Shown: piece by piece, positions 7,791 to 16,643 of the stretch
Position numbering within the stretch: position 1 is the stretch's first letter
Layout of the letters: each line of letters begins with the position of its first letter
Assembly (NCBI GenBank): GCA_021404685.1
Contig: QWHC01000013.1
Span: forward strand, 1 to 64,000
From: Chloroflexi bacterium CFX4
GTDB taxonomy: Bacteria > Chloroflexota > Anaerolineae > Aggregatilineales > UBA2796
Length of the DNA stretch: 64,000 nucleotides
Direction: 5' to 3'
Notes under the pieces: model-generated
Told to the model about the DNA's origin: nothing
The model's database searches: none
What the model saw: only the letters and a program-made list of their open reading frames with translations
Made by a program: the position numbers and the translations under genes

Positions 7791-8453
7791 ATGCAGCAAA
7801 CACGACAACACATCCTTGAAATTTTGCGCGAACGCACCGAAGCAACGGTAGATGAACTTGTGAACGCACTGCACACGCGCATTCAGCACAATATCACAGC
7901 GGTCACCGTGCGGCATCACCTTGATATTCTGCGCGGCGAAGACCTTGTGACTGCCCCAAAGGTGCGGCGCAGTGGCGCGCCCGGCAGACCGCAATACGTC
8001 TATGCCCTGACGGATAAGGCGCGTGAACAGTTTCCCAATAACTATCACCGCTTAATGCAGCACCTTTTTCAGCAGCTTAAAGCACGCTTGGATGCCTCTC
8101 AGGTGAACGTCATCCTAGAGGGCGTGGCGGATCAGATGGTGGCAGAAGCAAACCTGCCCGCCGCATCGCTAAACGCTATCCCAATGGCGGTGCGCCTTGA
8201 TCATGTGGTGGAATACCTGAACACACACGGCTATGAGGCAAGCTGGGAAACCAACAGCGAAGGCTACATCTTGCGGACGCACAACTGCCCTTATCACCAG
8301 CTTGCCGGCGAACACGGCGAACTGTGCGGCATGGATATGCGCCTGATCAGCGGACTGCTTGGCGTTGTGCCGCGTAACATGGGCAGGCTTGCTGAAGATT
8401 CCGAAAGCTGTGCCTACCTGATCCCTGTGCCGCAGCCGACTACGCAATACTAA
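7791..8453 (+). CDS. SufR-like winged-helix regulator with C-terminal cysteines
   Basis: This 220-aa protein has an N-terminal winged helix (about 1-78, including AVTVRHHLDILRGEDLV and GRPQYVYALTDKA) as in the COG2345/SufR group, which often sense Fe-S clusters or metals. The C-terminal domain has Cys166, Cys179 and Cys207, giving CX12C and then 27 residues to the last Cys. Cyanobacterial SufR uses CX12CX13CX14C, so the middle cysteine seems missing, though nearby His residues might substitute. It is divergent from the acyl-CoA dehydrogenase gene. No suf/isc cluster lies in the window except an IscX-like gene at 52280. Family call good; ligand inferred. Confidence 0.75.
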   Translation: MQQTRQHILEILRERTEATVDELVNALHTRIQHNITAVTVRHHLDILRGEDLVTAPKVRRSGAPGRPQYVYALTDKAREQFPNNYHRLMQHLFQQLKARLDASQVNVILEGVADQMVAEANLPAASLNAIPMAVRLDHVVEYLNTHGYEASWETNSEGYILRTHNCPYHQLAGEHGELCGMDMRLISGLLGVVPRNMGRLAEDSESCAYLIPVPQPTTQY

Positions 8454-8497
8454 TCACTGGGTGCTGACCATGCTCACTCAGATGATTCAACAGCGTT

Positions 8498-8662
8498 TTA
8501 GTCGCCGTCCCCAAAGGAGGGTTGAGTCAGAGCGTGCTGTAAATCTTGCTGCACCTCTTCAACCACGGCACTGATCACCGCGCCCAAACGCTTGCCATGC
8601 TGCACACGCTGGGCGCGGAAACCGTTGACCAAAACCGTATCGCTTTCTTGCGTTAGTGCGCG
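8498..8662 (-). other. Open frame continuing past the ABC permease stop codon
   Basis: Reading through the TAG of the permease (8663-8665), the same frame stays open for 54 codons to a TAA at 8498-8500. Codon choice resembles the neighbouring genes, and the translation contains GAVISAVVEEVQQDL. No ATG or convincing ribosome site exists. It could be a decayed gene fragment, a former C-terminal extension or chance. The permease itself ends in AMRYE, a usual C-terminus for its family, so readthrough is not required. Confidence 0.3.
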
Positions 8663-11194
8663 CTATTCATAGCGCATGGCAACGAGAATATCGGTGCGCG
8701 CCGCTTGCCGCGATGGGAAATATGCCGCCACCACGCCAATCCCAACCGCAAAGAGCAGCGTGATGCCCACATCGGTCAGGTTCACGCCGAACTGGATGCC
8801 CATCATCTTGTGCAGCGCCACGGTGTTAAAGGTTGAGGCAAGCACGCCCCACGGCACACCTACCAACAGTCCTACACCAATTAGCAGCAGTGCCTCGATC
8901 AGCACGCTGCGCGTGACCTGTCCGCGAGTCATGCCAACAGCGCGCAGCATTCCCAGTTCACGGCGGCGATCCAGCACCGCTACAAAGAGCGCGCTCGCCA
9001 AGCCCGCCACCACGATGATCAACAGCAAGCTGCTCAACATCCGCGAAACCGTCGTGATGCTGTCAAAGCGTGACATGAAGGCAGCCGCCACCATCTCGCT
9101 ATCATAGACCAATGCACCACGCGGTGCGAACTGGCGCGTTAGGTCGCGCCGCAGCGCGTCTAGGTCTGCCTCAGGTGCTGCCTTTAGCGCTAGGCGATTC
9201 AGGCTTTGATCGCCCCAGAAGTGCTGATAGACCGCTAAATCCATGATGAACATACCCTGATCCACAATGCCATAAGTGTTGCCAAGCACTTCAAAGGTTA
9301 CTGTGCCACGCGGCGTCTCAAGCGTCACCTGCGAGCCGATGGTGATGCCCGCCATGAAATTCGCCATGCCTGCCGCCAACAGCGAAGGCTGATTCAAATC
9401 AGGCAGGCGCGCATAGCCGCTTGCCTCGTCACCATCGCTCCACACAAGCCGTCCACCAGCAGCGCGCAACGCTGCAAAATCTAAGGCACGCAGGTAAGAG
9501 TCCGCGCCGTTGTATCGAATCAGGCCGATGTTTTCACGCAGCACATGCGCGACATCTGCCCGTGCCGCCACTGCCTCTGCGACGCCTTCTGGCAGCGGCA
9601 GCGAAGGCATCAGCGCATCTCTGCCGGCGCCCATCACGCCTAGATCAAAGACATTCTCCCCTTGCTGCCACGCCTCAATAAAGGTGCGATAGCCAAAGTT
9701 TGCCCCAGTGACGACGAAACTTACCCCGATGCTGATCGAGAGCAGAATGCCAACCGCCGCCACGCGCCGCGTGCGCTGCGTCAGATTTTGAGCGGCGATA
9801 CGTCCGCTCGCGCCAAAGGTGCGGCTGAGGAAGGGCAAGACTGCCTGACCCACAAACAGCAGCATGGGCGGTGTGAGCATAGCTGCCGCCGCCAAGAGTG
9901 AGTAGGCGCTGATGTTCGTTAGCACAACGCCTTGCAAATTAGGCTGGGAGAGAAGCCCGATCAAGAGCGCAATGCCGATCAACGCGGCGGCGATGATTAG
10001 GCGGCGGCGCTGTATGGTCATCAATTCGCGCTGAGCGCGGATGCCTGCTAACGCCTCAACCGGATCAATTTGGGTGGCTGCGCGTGCTGCCAAGCCGCCT
10101 GCTAACATCGAAAAGCCGATTGCCGCGCCAAAGGCGATCAATGGCGTTGATGGCGCAACGCTCAGGCTGACCGCTGAGGTGAAGGCAGAGGTATTGTTCT
10201 TGGGCAAGACAGGCAGTTGATCGCCAACGCTGACCATCAGATAGCCTAGCCCAATGCCGAGTATGCCGCCGACCATGCCCAACACTGCCGATTCAGCGAT
10301 GAACAAGCGTTGGACGCTGTGGCGCGTCATGCCCAGTGCGCGCAGCACACCGATCTCGCTGCGCCGCTGCGCGACTGCCACACTGATCGCACCATAGATG
10401 AGCGTAGCACCTAGCGAAAGAATTATCAAGCTAACGCCTGCCATGATAAATGCGGCAACCTCTGCAAACAGGCTGCCGCCCCGCCCGCTAGGCACCGCCA
10501 CGCTCAGTGATGGCACGCTCGCCTGCAAGCGCTGCTGCAAGGCGGCTGTATCTGTGCCTTCACGCGGCAAGATGCTGATTGAGTCGATCAGTGCATTTCC
10601 GCGCAGCGCCGCCAGATCAGAGCGCGCCATAATTGCCAAATCACCACTGTTTAGCCGTCCAATGCCTTCCTCTGCCAATGTGCCGACTAAGGTTAACGTC
10701 CGCAGACCGCCAACGCCGAAGAAGGTCAGCCTTTGCCCAACTTGATAGCCATACTCTGCCGCATATTTGGCAGAGAGCAGCACCGCGCCTTCACGCGCAA
10801 AGTCACCCGCGCTCAGCTTGTAAACGCGCACTGCCTGATCATCGTCCGCGTCAATGCCAAGAAAGACCATCAAATCGCGCTGCCCGACGACAATGCCGCC
10901 TGAAAGAGCCAGCGGCGCGGCAACGGCAACGCCATCCACCGCACGCAGATTGGGTAGCGCGTCGGCTGCGAAGGGCGCGCCATCCGTCGTCCGAATCTCT
11001 AGGGCAGCGCGCCCGTGCAGATCATGGGTGGCGGTGGTAAAAGCGCTTTGCAGCGTGCCAACAATGGTCGGTCCGAAGATGAAGGTTGCCACGCCCATCA
11101 CCACGCCCAATAGCGAGACAAGCTGACGCAACCAGTGGCGGCGCAGATAGCGCAGCCCGCTAAAGCGGAAAATGGTTAAAGTTTGGCTTACCAT
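8663..11194 (-). CDS. ABC transporter permease, FtsX/MacB type, double-module
   Basis: This 843-aa integral membrane protein is the permease of a MacB/LolCDE-like transporter. It has an N-terminal membrane segment (LVSLLGVVMGVATFIFGPTI), a periplasmic/extracytoplasmic MacB-core-like domain, and two FtsX-type bundles. Each bundle carries the RRSEIGVLRALGMTR or RRRELGMLRAVGMTR motif, near 280 and 740. The C-terminus reads TDILVAMRYE. The ATG at 11194 has AGG 8 bases upstream; a GTG lies 9 bases earlier. The ATPase gene ends 15 bases upstream, and both sit behind a padR gene, so the unit is probably an export or lipoprotein-handling system induced through PadR. Substrate unknown. Confidence 0.88.
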   Translation of the reverse strand: MVSQTLTIFRFSGLRYLRRHWLRQLVSLLGVVMGVATFIFGPTIVGTLQSAFTTATHDLHGRAALEIRTTDGAPFAADALPNLRAVDGVAVAAPLALSGGIVVGQRDLMVFLGIDADDDQAVRVYKLSAGDFAREGAVLLSAKYAAEYGYQVGQRLTFFGVGGLRTLTLVGTLAEEGIGRLNSGDLAIMARSDLAALRGNALIDSISILPREGTDTAALQQRLQASVPSLSVAVPSGRGGSLFAEVAAFIMAGVSLIILSLGATLIYGAISVAVAQRRSEIGVLRALGMTRHSVQRLFIAESAVLGMVGGILGIGLGYLMVSVGDQLPVLPKNNTSAFTSAVSLSVAPSTPLIAFGAAIGFSMLAGGLAARAATQIDPVEALAGIRAQRELMTIQRRRLIIAAALIGIALLIGLLSQPNLQGVVLTNISAYSLLAAAAMLTPPMLLFVGQAVLPFLSRTFGASGRIAAQNLTQRTRRVAAVGILLSISIGVSFVVTGANFGYRTFIEAWQQGENVFDLGVMGAGRDALMPSLPLPEGVAEAVAARADVAHVLRENIGLIRYNGADSYLRALDFAALRAAGGRLVWSDGDEASGYARLPDLNQPSLLAAGMANFMAGITIGSQVTLETPRGTVTFEVLGNTYGIVDQGMFIMDLAVYQHFWGDQSLNRLALKAAPEADLDALRRDLTRQFAPRGALVYDSEMVAAAFMSRFDSITTVSRMLSSLLLIIVVAGLASALFVAVLDRRRELGMLRAVGMTRGQVTRSVLIEALLLIGVGLLVGVPWGVLASTFNTVALHKMMGIQFGVNLTDVGITLLFAVGIGVVAAYFPSRQAARTDILVAMRYE

Positions 11195-11209
11195 AGTGTT
11201 CACCTGCCT

Positions 11210-11935
11210 TTAGGCGTGCGGCAGCGCGTCTAATGCGCCAAGTTGCTCTAGGATGCGCCCATCGCTCAGCGTGATGATCCGATCTGCGTAAGCTGCCGCT
11301 TTAGGATCATGCGTCACGAGGATCAACGTGCGTCCCTGTTCGTTCACCAATTCGCGCAGCAGTTGCAGCACGTCCTCACCGGTTTTGCTATCAAGGTTGC
11401 CGGTTGGCTCATCACCAAGCAGCAGTGCCGCATCATTGATGAGGGCGCGGGCAATCGCAACGCGCTGCTGCTGACCGCCACTTAGCTCATCAGGGCGGTG
11501 CTGTTGGCGATCTGCCAAGCCAACTTGCTCCAGCAAACGCATTGCCTTAGGGCGAATAGCAGCCAGCGGTTTGCCATCCATCAGCAGCGGCAAACAGACG
11601 TTTTCTAAGGCGGTCATGGTGGGCAGCAAATTAAACGCCTGAAAGATAAAGCCGATCTGGCGGCGGCGGAAAACGGTCAAGGCATTGTCATTCAGGCTGT
11701 TGAGCGCCTGCCCAAAGAGTGCCAGCGTCCCGCTGCTTGGCGCGGTCAAGCCTGCGATCAGGTGCAGGAGTGTGCTTTTGCCGCTGCCGCTGGCGCCCAT
11801 AATGGCAACAAACTGCCCTATTGGAATGCTCAAAGAGAGGTTATCAAGGGCGCGCACGTCGGTTTTGCCCTGCCGATAGACTTTGCTGACGCCGCGCAGT
11901 TGCACAGCGGTTTGGTGCGCCTGTAAATGGCTCAT
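11210..11935 (-). CDS. ABC transporter ATPase, MacB/LolD family
   Basis: This 241-aa nucleotide-binding subunit has Walker A GASGSGKST (47-55), the signature LSGGQQQRVAIARAL from 151, Walker B LLLGDEPTGNLD (171-182) and the switch His209. The GNLD sequence after Walker B and the FIFQAFNLLPTMTALENV Q-loop region are typical of the MacB/LolD subfamily that pairs with FtsX-type permeases. It lies between padR (3-base gap) and the permease gene, in one operon. Confidence 0.93.
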   Translation of the reverse strand: MSHLQAHQTAVQLRGVSKVYRQGKTDVRALDNLSLSIPIGQFVAIMGASGSGKSTLLHLIAGLTAPSSGTLALFGQALNSLNDNALTVFRRRQIGFIFQAFNLLPTMTALENVCLPLLMDGKPLAAIRPKAMRLLEQVGLADRQQHRPDELSGGQQQRVAIARALINDAALLLGDEPTGNLDSKTGEDVLQLLRELVNEQGRTLILVTHDPKAAAYADRIITLSDGRILEQLGALDALPHA

Positions 11936-11938
11936 GTG

Positions 11939-12547
11939 CTAATCTCCGCTTTCCATATCTTCTGAAAACAACGCCTTGATCTTCGCCTCACAATGGCGCA
12001 GCCAGCGTATATCTGCCTCTGCGTGCTGAAGTGCCACATCAATCAGCAGCGTGCTGATGACGCGCTCACGGTGAATGTTGGCGCGCTCAGCAGCATCGGT
12101 GGCGCTTTGCAGGGCGCGCTTTGCCTGCTGTTCAAGGCGCACCTTGCGCTCGGTAAGCTGCATCATGTGCGCCATATACACACTTTGTTGGCTGTGCAGC
12201 AGCAGCAGCAACGGCGCCACATCCTCGGCACGCATGAACATCAGCTTGAGAAAGAGCTCATCACGCAGCGCACGCGGCTCAGCCTTGATCGGCGCTAAGC
12301 GCCATGCCTCGAAGGCAGCGCTGCCTTCCGCCGTAATGCGGTAGATTTTCTTATCGGGCTTGTCGCTCTGCGTCACCGCTTCATAGGCAACCAAGCCTTC
12401 ATCGTGCAACCGCTCTAGTGTGGTGTAAATCTGCCCGAAATTGAGCGTCCAAAAGACGCCAACCTTCTGCTCAAACGCCTGTTTCAAGTCATAGCCATGC
12501 CGCGGACTTTCCGCCAACAAGCCGAGCAGCGCATATTTGACCGACAT
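11939..12547 (-). CDS. PadR family transcriptional regulator
   Basis: This 202-aa protein has an N-terminal PadR winged helix (VKYALLGLLAESPRHGYDLK, then TLNFGQIYTTLERLHDEGLV and a wing) and a C-terminal helical dimerisation domain with LFLKLMFM, as in the PadR/Vir-like group. The ATG at 12547 is set by AGGAGG 5 bases upstream; an ATG at 12565 would place that site inside the gene. It heads an operon with the ABC ATPase and permease. A palindrome overlapping its own promoter suggests autorepression, relieved when the exporter's substrate binds. Confidence 0.9.
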   Translation of the reverse strand: MSVKYALLGLLAESPRHGYDLKQAFEQKVGVFWTLNFGQIYTTLERLHDEGLVAYEAVTQSDKPDKKIYRITAEGSAAFEAWRLAPIKAEPRALRDELFLKLMFMRAEDVAPLLLLLHSQQSVYMAHMMQLTERKVRLEQQAKRALQSATDAAERANIHRERVISTLLIDVALQHAEADIRWLRHCEAKIKALFSEDMESGD

Positions 12548-12555
12548 CACACCTC

Positions 12556-12606
12556 CTATATACATTTATATATTCAAATATATAGGCAGTTTTTGAAACG
12601 AGTCAA
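12556..12606 (-). promoter_or_regulatory. Promoter and candidate PadR operator
   Basis: TTGACT (12601-12606) is followed at 16-18 bases by the -10 choices TATATA or TATATT. The inverted repeat CTATATA, 16 bases, TATATAG (12556-12585) covers the -10 and reaches the ribosome site. Such overlap fits repression by the PadR protein encoded just downstream. Confidence 0.55.
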
Positions 12607-12642
12607 GCAGGCTGTTTATGAATTTTTCGTAAAGACGGGTAG

Positions 12643-13788
12643 CTAGGCGAGGAACAAGAAACCGAACAGTACCCAAAGAACGCTGTAGCGTAGCGGACGC
12701 CGCAATCTGAAGTGCGCGGCATACAGGATCACGCTGATGACCAAGCCCGGCAGAAAGCGGGCTAGTCCGAATGGCTCGGCAAAGGTGGAAAGCGGCGTAA
12801 AGGGAATGATCGCGGCGTTCGCCAACAAGATCAGGCTGTAGGTCACCCATTTGCCGCGCAGCACATCGCGCAGGCTGCGCCACAACGCCCATAGCGAAGG
12901 CAGCAGCCCGATCAAGATCGGAATAGCGGCGAAGGCAAGTGTGGTTGGTGTGATGCCTGCGCCGAAAATCCGCCAAATGCCATTGTAGGGCAGCACCTCA
13001 AAGGGTGTGGCGCCAGCGCCGCCTGAGCCGATGCCGAAACTGCCCAACATCTGCCACAAGGCAATTTGCCATGCCACAAAAGGCAGCAGCGCGCCGAACC
13101 CAATCAGGAAGGCAGAGCGCGGTTGGCGGTTGAGCAGCAGGGCAAGCGCCGCACCCGCCGCTGTGACCAATGTTACCTCTTTGGCGAGCGCGGCAAGGGC
13201 AAAAAACGCTGCACTCCATCCGAATTGGCGGCGGTGCAGCGCCAAAAGCGCGATTAGCAGCAAGCCGTAGGCGAGTGGCTCGGTGGTGCTGGCGCGCACC
13301 GCGAAAAAGATGCCGCCAAACAAGCCGTAGATCAGCGCATACCAGCGGCTGGCGCGCTCTGCGCGCAAGAGCGCCGCCAACGCCGCCGTGCCGAAGCCAA
13401 GCGCGGCAAGGTTGATGATCAAAAGGGCATATGGCACCAGGGCAGCTTGTCCAACGCTGAGCAACCGTGCGAGTGCTGCGCCTAAAATGCGCTGATAGCG
13501 ATAAGCAGGCTGTTCGCAATCAAAAAGGCGTCCCAGTTGGCGGTGCAAAGCGCGGTTGTAGGTGTAACCAAAGGTCGGGTGGCGGCACACTGATCCAATT
13601 TGCCCTTCGGCACGGATGGGATCAGCCGCGATCCACGCTGTGAATTGCCCATCATAGCCCTGTGTGCCAGCCGCACGCGGACGGATCAGTTCTTGAATAT
13701 CGCCGCCAGCACGCAGCACCATGAACGCGCAGTAGAGGCTGCATAGAATCACAACCACACTGGCAGGCGTCCGCCATGTCAGGCGCAT
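12643..13788 (-). CDS. GT-C-like polytopic membrane protein
   Basis: This 381-aa protein has about ten hydrophobic segments. An early extracytoplasmic region contains GYDGQFTAWIAADP and AYRYQRILGAALARLLSVG, which recall the DGQFYY...YRYQRILYP pattern of a family of GT-C-like cell-surface glycopolymer proteins. That family is poorly characterised, and no catalytic function can be assigned from the sequence. It starts 4 bases after the kinase gene, with AAGGTGA before its ATG, so it is translationally linked to the vWA-PP2C-kinase cassette. It may be unrelated functionally. Confidence 0.6.
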   Translation of the reverse strand: MRLTWRTPASVVVILCSLYCAFMVLRAGGDIQELIRPRAAGTQGYDGQFTAWIAADPIRAEGQIGSVCRHPTFGYTYNRALHRQLGRLFDCEQPAYRYQRILGAALARLLSVGQAALVPYALLIINLAALGFGTAALAALLRAERASRWYALIYGLFGGIFFAVRASTTEPLAYGLLLIALLALHRRQFGWSAAFFALAALAKEVTLVTAAGAALALLLNRQPRSAFLIGFGALLPFVAWQIALWQMLGSFGIGSGGAGATPFEVLPYNGIWRIFGAGITPTTLAFAAIPILIGLLPSLWALWRSLRDVLRGKWVTYSLILLANAAIIPFTPLSTFAEPFGLARFLPGLVISVILYAAHFRLRRPLRYSVLWVLFGFLFLA

Positions 13789-13792
13789 CAGA

Positions 13793-15283
13793 TCACCTTG
13801 CCACCAATGCCAACAGCACGCCGATCATGATCAGCCCGATCACAATACCAATCACAATGGTGCTGCCGGCATTCGCCTCAACCTGATCGCTGGGCGGCTT
13901 AGCGGACTCAATGCGGATCATGCCACCGCCTTTTGGATCGCCAACGCGCCGCGCTGCGATCACCTCACTCAGGTTGCGGTTGAGCGTTACGGCTTGTGGC
14001 TGCGGCGCGGGCTTGCTCATGCTGACGACGCCAGCAGGTGGCGGCTGCGGCGCGGGCTTGGGCGGCGGACGGCGCGCACCTGTGCCAATGTAAAAGCCGC
14101 AACGCGCACAGAACTGTTCTTTGGTGCTGTTTGGTGCGCCGCAGTTGCGGCAGAGCTTCACACCATCAAGCTGCACGTGCGGCACCGCTTGCGGCATGGG
14201 CGCGGGCGATGGTGTGCTGTCCGCGGTGCTTGCCTCAGCGGGTAGTTGCACATTGATGGCACGCCTGCCGCTGATCACGCCACCCGTGCCGCCGCTGGCG
14301 CTGATCGGATGGCTGGGTGAGGTGCTGGGCGCAGTCGGCTGCGAGATTTCAGGCTGTGCGCTGAGGGCAGCCTCAGGCAGCGCAGCGAGGGCGCTTTGCC
14401 ATTCCGCCAAAGGTGGACATTCGGCAAGGTTGCGGCTGTGCCATGCAGCGCGCAGCAGATCGGTAATGTGTGGCGAGAAGCGCTCAGATAGCACCTCGCA
14501 GAGCAGCTTAAAGCGCGTGCTGGTGGCGTCTTGCATCTCGGCACTGGCGAAGTAGTGTTCATCGGCGCTGAATTGGCGTATCTTCGGGTGCGTCCAGCCG
14601 AGCATCTCGGCGATCAGGATCGCCGCGCCGAAACGGTCACCTTCGGCGTGCCACTGCCCATGTTGGCGGCTGGCAGTGTGCTGATAGCCGTCCTGTCCGA
14701 TAGGCATCTCCACGGGTGCGGGCATGTTCGGCGCGTACATCTCTTCAATGTCCACCAGTTCAACCTGCCCAACCTTACGCTCAATCAGCACGTTGGCGCC
14801 GGCAATATCGCAGTGGGCAACCTTACGCGCTTCAAGGCTTGCCATGATGGCGGCAGTTTGGCGGGCAAGGCGCACGCCTTCCGCCACAGAGAGCGCCATG
14901 CGCGTGCTGATCACGTCATACCATGTCACGCCGGGCAGCCATGGCATCAACATGCCGTAATCAAGGGCGGGATGTTTAACGATCAGGTCGGTATGTGTGC
15001 GCTGCGTAAAGACGGTGCGTTGGGCGGCGCGCAAGCCTTGCAGATCGGCAAATTGGCGCAGCGACTCAGCCACCTTCACCAAAGCTGGCACGCGGTATTT
15101 CAGCTTGAAGTATTTCAGCGCCATGCGGTCGGCATTAGGCGCGATCATCTGGATCACGAAGCCGCGCCCGCCGCGCTGCACGTAAGGAATGCCCGCAAGG
15201 GCAGGATGCTCTGCCACGCGGTAAGTAACGCCGCTAATCGTGATCGGCTGGTTGACTTCGACTCGAATTTGCGCCCGACTCAT
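13793..15283 (-). CDS. Protein kinase-like protein with zinc ribbon and C-terminal membrane anchor (TerY-P-type kinase)
   Basis: This 496-aa protein has a Hanks-like kinase fold at about 15-300. The ATP lysine is probably Lys57 (ALKYF). The catalytic loop HCDIAGANVLI gives His157, Asp159 and Asn164. The DFG position reads VDIEE with Asp178, a departure from canonical kinases. A Pro/Ser/Ala-rich linker follows, then a zinc ribbon with Cys378, Cys381, Cys392 and Cys395, a second Pro-rich linker and one membrane segment (474-494). Together with the upstream PP2C and vWA genes it matches the TerY-P triad described for Ter-type stress systems. The order vWA, PP2C, kinase with gaps under 15 bases implies one operon. 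Targets unknown. Confidence 0.82.
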   Translation of the reverse strand: MSRAQIRVEVNQPITISGVTYRVAEHPALAGIPYVQRGGRGFVIQMIAPNADRMALKYFKLKYRVPALVKVAESLRQFADLQGLRAAQRTVFTQRTHTDLIVKHPALDYGMLMPWLPGVTWYDVISTRMALSVAEGVRLARQTAAIMASLEARKVAHCDIAGANVLIERKVGQVELVDIEEMYAPNMPAPVEMPIGQDGYQHTASRQHGQWHAEGDRFGAAILIAEMLGWTHPKIRQFSADEHYFASAEMQDATSTRFKLLCEVLSERFSPHITDLLRAAWHSRNLAECPPLAEWQSALAALPEAALSAQPEISQPTAPSTSPSHPISASGGTGGVISGRRAINVQLPAEASTADSTPSPAPMPQAVPHVQLDGVKLCRNCGAPNSTKEQFCARCGFYIGTGARRPPPKPAPQPPPAGVVSMSKPAPQPQAVTLNRNLSEVIAARRVGDPKGGGMIRIESAKPPSDQVEANAGSTIVIGIVIGLIMIGVLLALVAR

Positions 15284-15293
15284 GTTTTATGCC

Positions 15294-16580
15294 CTATACG
15301 CGCAGATTGACGAGATACCAAACGGCTGCCAAGCCTACCGAGATTGCGAAGGCAACTGCTGTTACCAATTGCCATGCGAACGTCTCGGTGTGTGGTGTGC
15401 TGTGGTGTGGTGCAGGGCTTGGCGCGGCGCTGATGGCTGGCACCATCACTTGTTCGGTGGCGATCTTTTTAATACTAATCGGTTTGGAAGGCGGCGCTGC
15501 CTTGCGCGTAATATCCGCTTCGGTGGCGGGCGGTGCTTCAAGGCGAAAAGGTGCGCTTAAGGGGCTTGGTTGGTGCGTGCTGGCAAGCGCCTGCACAGCA
15601 CACTGATAGCTGCCTTGCGGCGCGCTGAGCAAAAAGGTAGGCGACTCAGCCGTTGGGACATCTACGGTGAAGGCACGCCCTTCGCCTTCGATCCAGACGC
15701 GATACCACTCGGCAGCAGGCACCGCCTGCCAACGCAAAGCAGGCTCACCGACGATAAGCTGCGGCGCGGGCGTCTCTAGTGGCGGCAATAGCTCAGGCGC
15801 GCTGTGGCGTGCGACATCTAGCAGGGAAAGGTCATCGCTGGCGGGCAAGCTGATCAGTTCGTCGGCAAGGGCGTTCAGGCTCTCGAGGGTGAAGCGTTTG
15901 AGCATATCGGCACGGCTGCCAAAGCCATCGCTGTAGGCGGTGAGGCGCGCCACACCGTCTAAGGACTGTACCAGCACCTGCGGATCGCCATTCTTAGCGC
16001 CCAGTCGGCTTGACCAGCGCTGCCGAGTTTCCCACACAGCATCGGGCAGGGGCAGTTCTGCGCCTTCGGCATCAAACAGGCGCAAGCGCAAATCGCCCAT
16101 CCAACAGGCGGCAAATTTGCCTGTTGTGTGGTCAAGCAGGGCAGCGATGAACATCGTCTCGCTGCCGTTTTCGCGCTTGCGGGCAAGTGCATCGCGCAGC
16201 ATAGGTGGCAAATCGGCGCGGATGGGGTGCGCGGCAACCAATTCAGCGGCAGCGGGCTGCCACACGCCTAACTGTTCGCTCAGGGCAGCGCGAAACGCCT
16301 CCGTGTCAGCAGGGAAGGGCAGGTCGGCAAGCCATGCCGTCAGTTTTTCACCCAAAAAGCGGGCAGCAAGGTCACCGTAGAACGATTGGCTAACGCCATC
16401 ACAAACGGCAAAGGCAAGCCGAGAGTCTGTGGCGCAAAAGGCGATGAAATCCTGTCCACGTCCGCCTGCCTGTTGCGAATCGCGGGAGCGATCATAGAGG
16501 TAGGTGAGCGCCATGCCGCCAACGTATTCGCGGCGGGCGGGCGTATCGGACTCCTGATTTAGGGTGATGATGTGTGGCAC
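15294..16580 (-). CDS. PP2C-family phosphatase with FN3-like domain and membrane anchor
   Basis: The product is 428 aa from the GTG at 16580, chosen for GGGGAAGG 10 bases upstream; an in-frame GTG directly after the vWA stop (16643) is the alternative. The PP2C domain (about 20-265) keeps metal-binding acidic residues in GRGQDF (Asp44), VCDGVSQ (Asp61), AYSDGFGSR (Asp218) and ASDDLSLL (Asp249/250). Residues 279-347 look like a fibronectin type III or similar beta-sandwich (LRWQAVPAAEWYRVWIEG...YQCAVQAL). A membrane segment spans 403-424. It is presumably the phosphatase partner of the adjoining kinase, and both are tethered to the membrane by C-terminal anchors. Confidence 0.82.
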   Translation of the reverse strand: MPHIITLNQESDTPARREYVGGMALTYLYDRSRDSQQAGGRGQDFIAFCATDSRLAFAVCDGVSQSFYGDLAARFLGEKLTAWLADLPFPADTEAFRAALSEQLGVWQPAAAELVAAHPIRADLPPMLRDALARKRENGSETMFIAALLDHTTGKFAACWMGDLRLRLFDAEGAELPLPDAVWETRQRWSSRLGAKNGDPQVLVQSLDGVARLTAYSDGFGSRADMLKRFTLESLNALADELISLPASDDLSLLDVARHSAPELLPPLETPAPQLIVGEPALRWQAVPAAEWYRVWIEGEGRAFTVDVPTAESPTFLLSAPQGSYQCAVQALASTHQPSPLSAPFRLEAPPATEADITRKAAPPSKPISIKKIATEQVMVPAISAAPSPAPHHSTPHTETFAWQLVTAVAFAISVGLAAVWYLVNLRV

Positions 16581-16643
16581 GCTGTGTTTGCCTTCCCCGA
16601 TAAGCTGCGCTGCGTGGGCGAATCCGCACCTGCCCACAAACAC

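Noticed and set aside
14531..15310. 259-aa plus-strand ORF opposite the kinase
   Set aside because: It is an antisense shadow of a protein with clear kinase and zinc-ribbon motifs.
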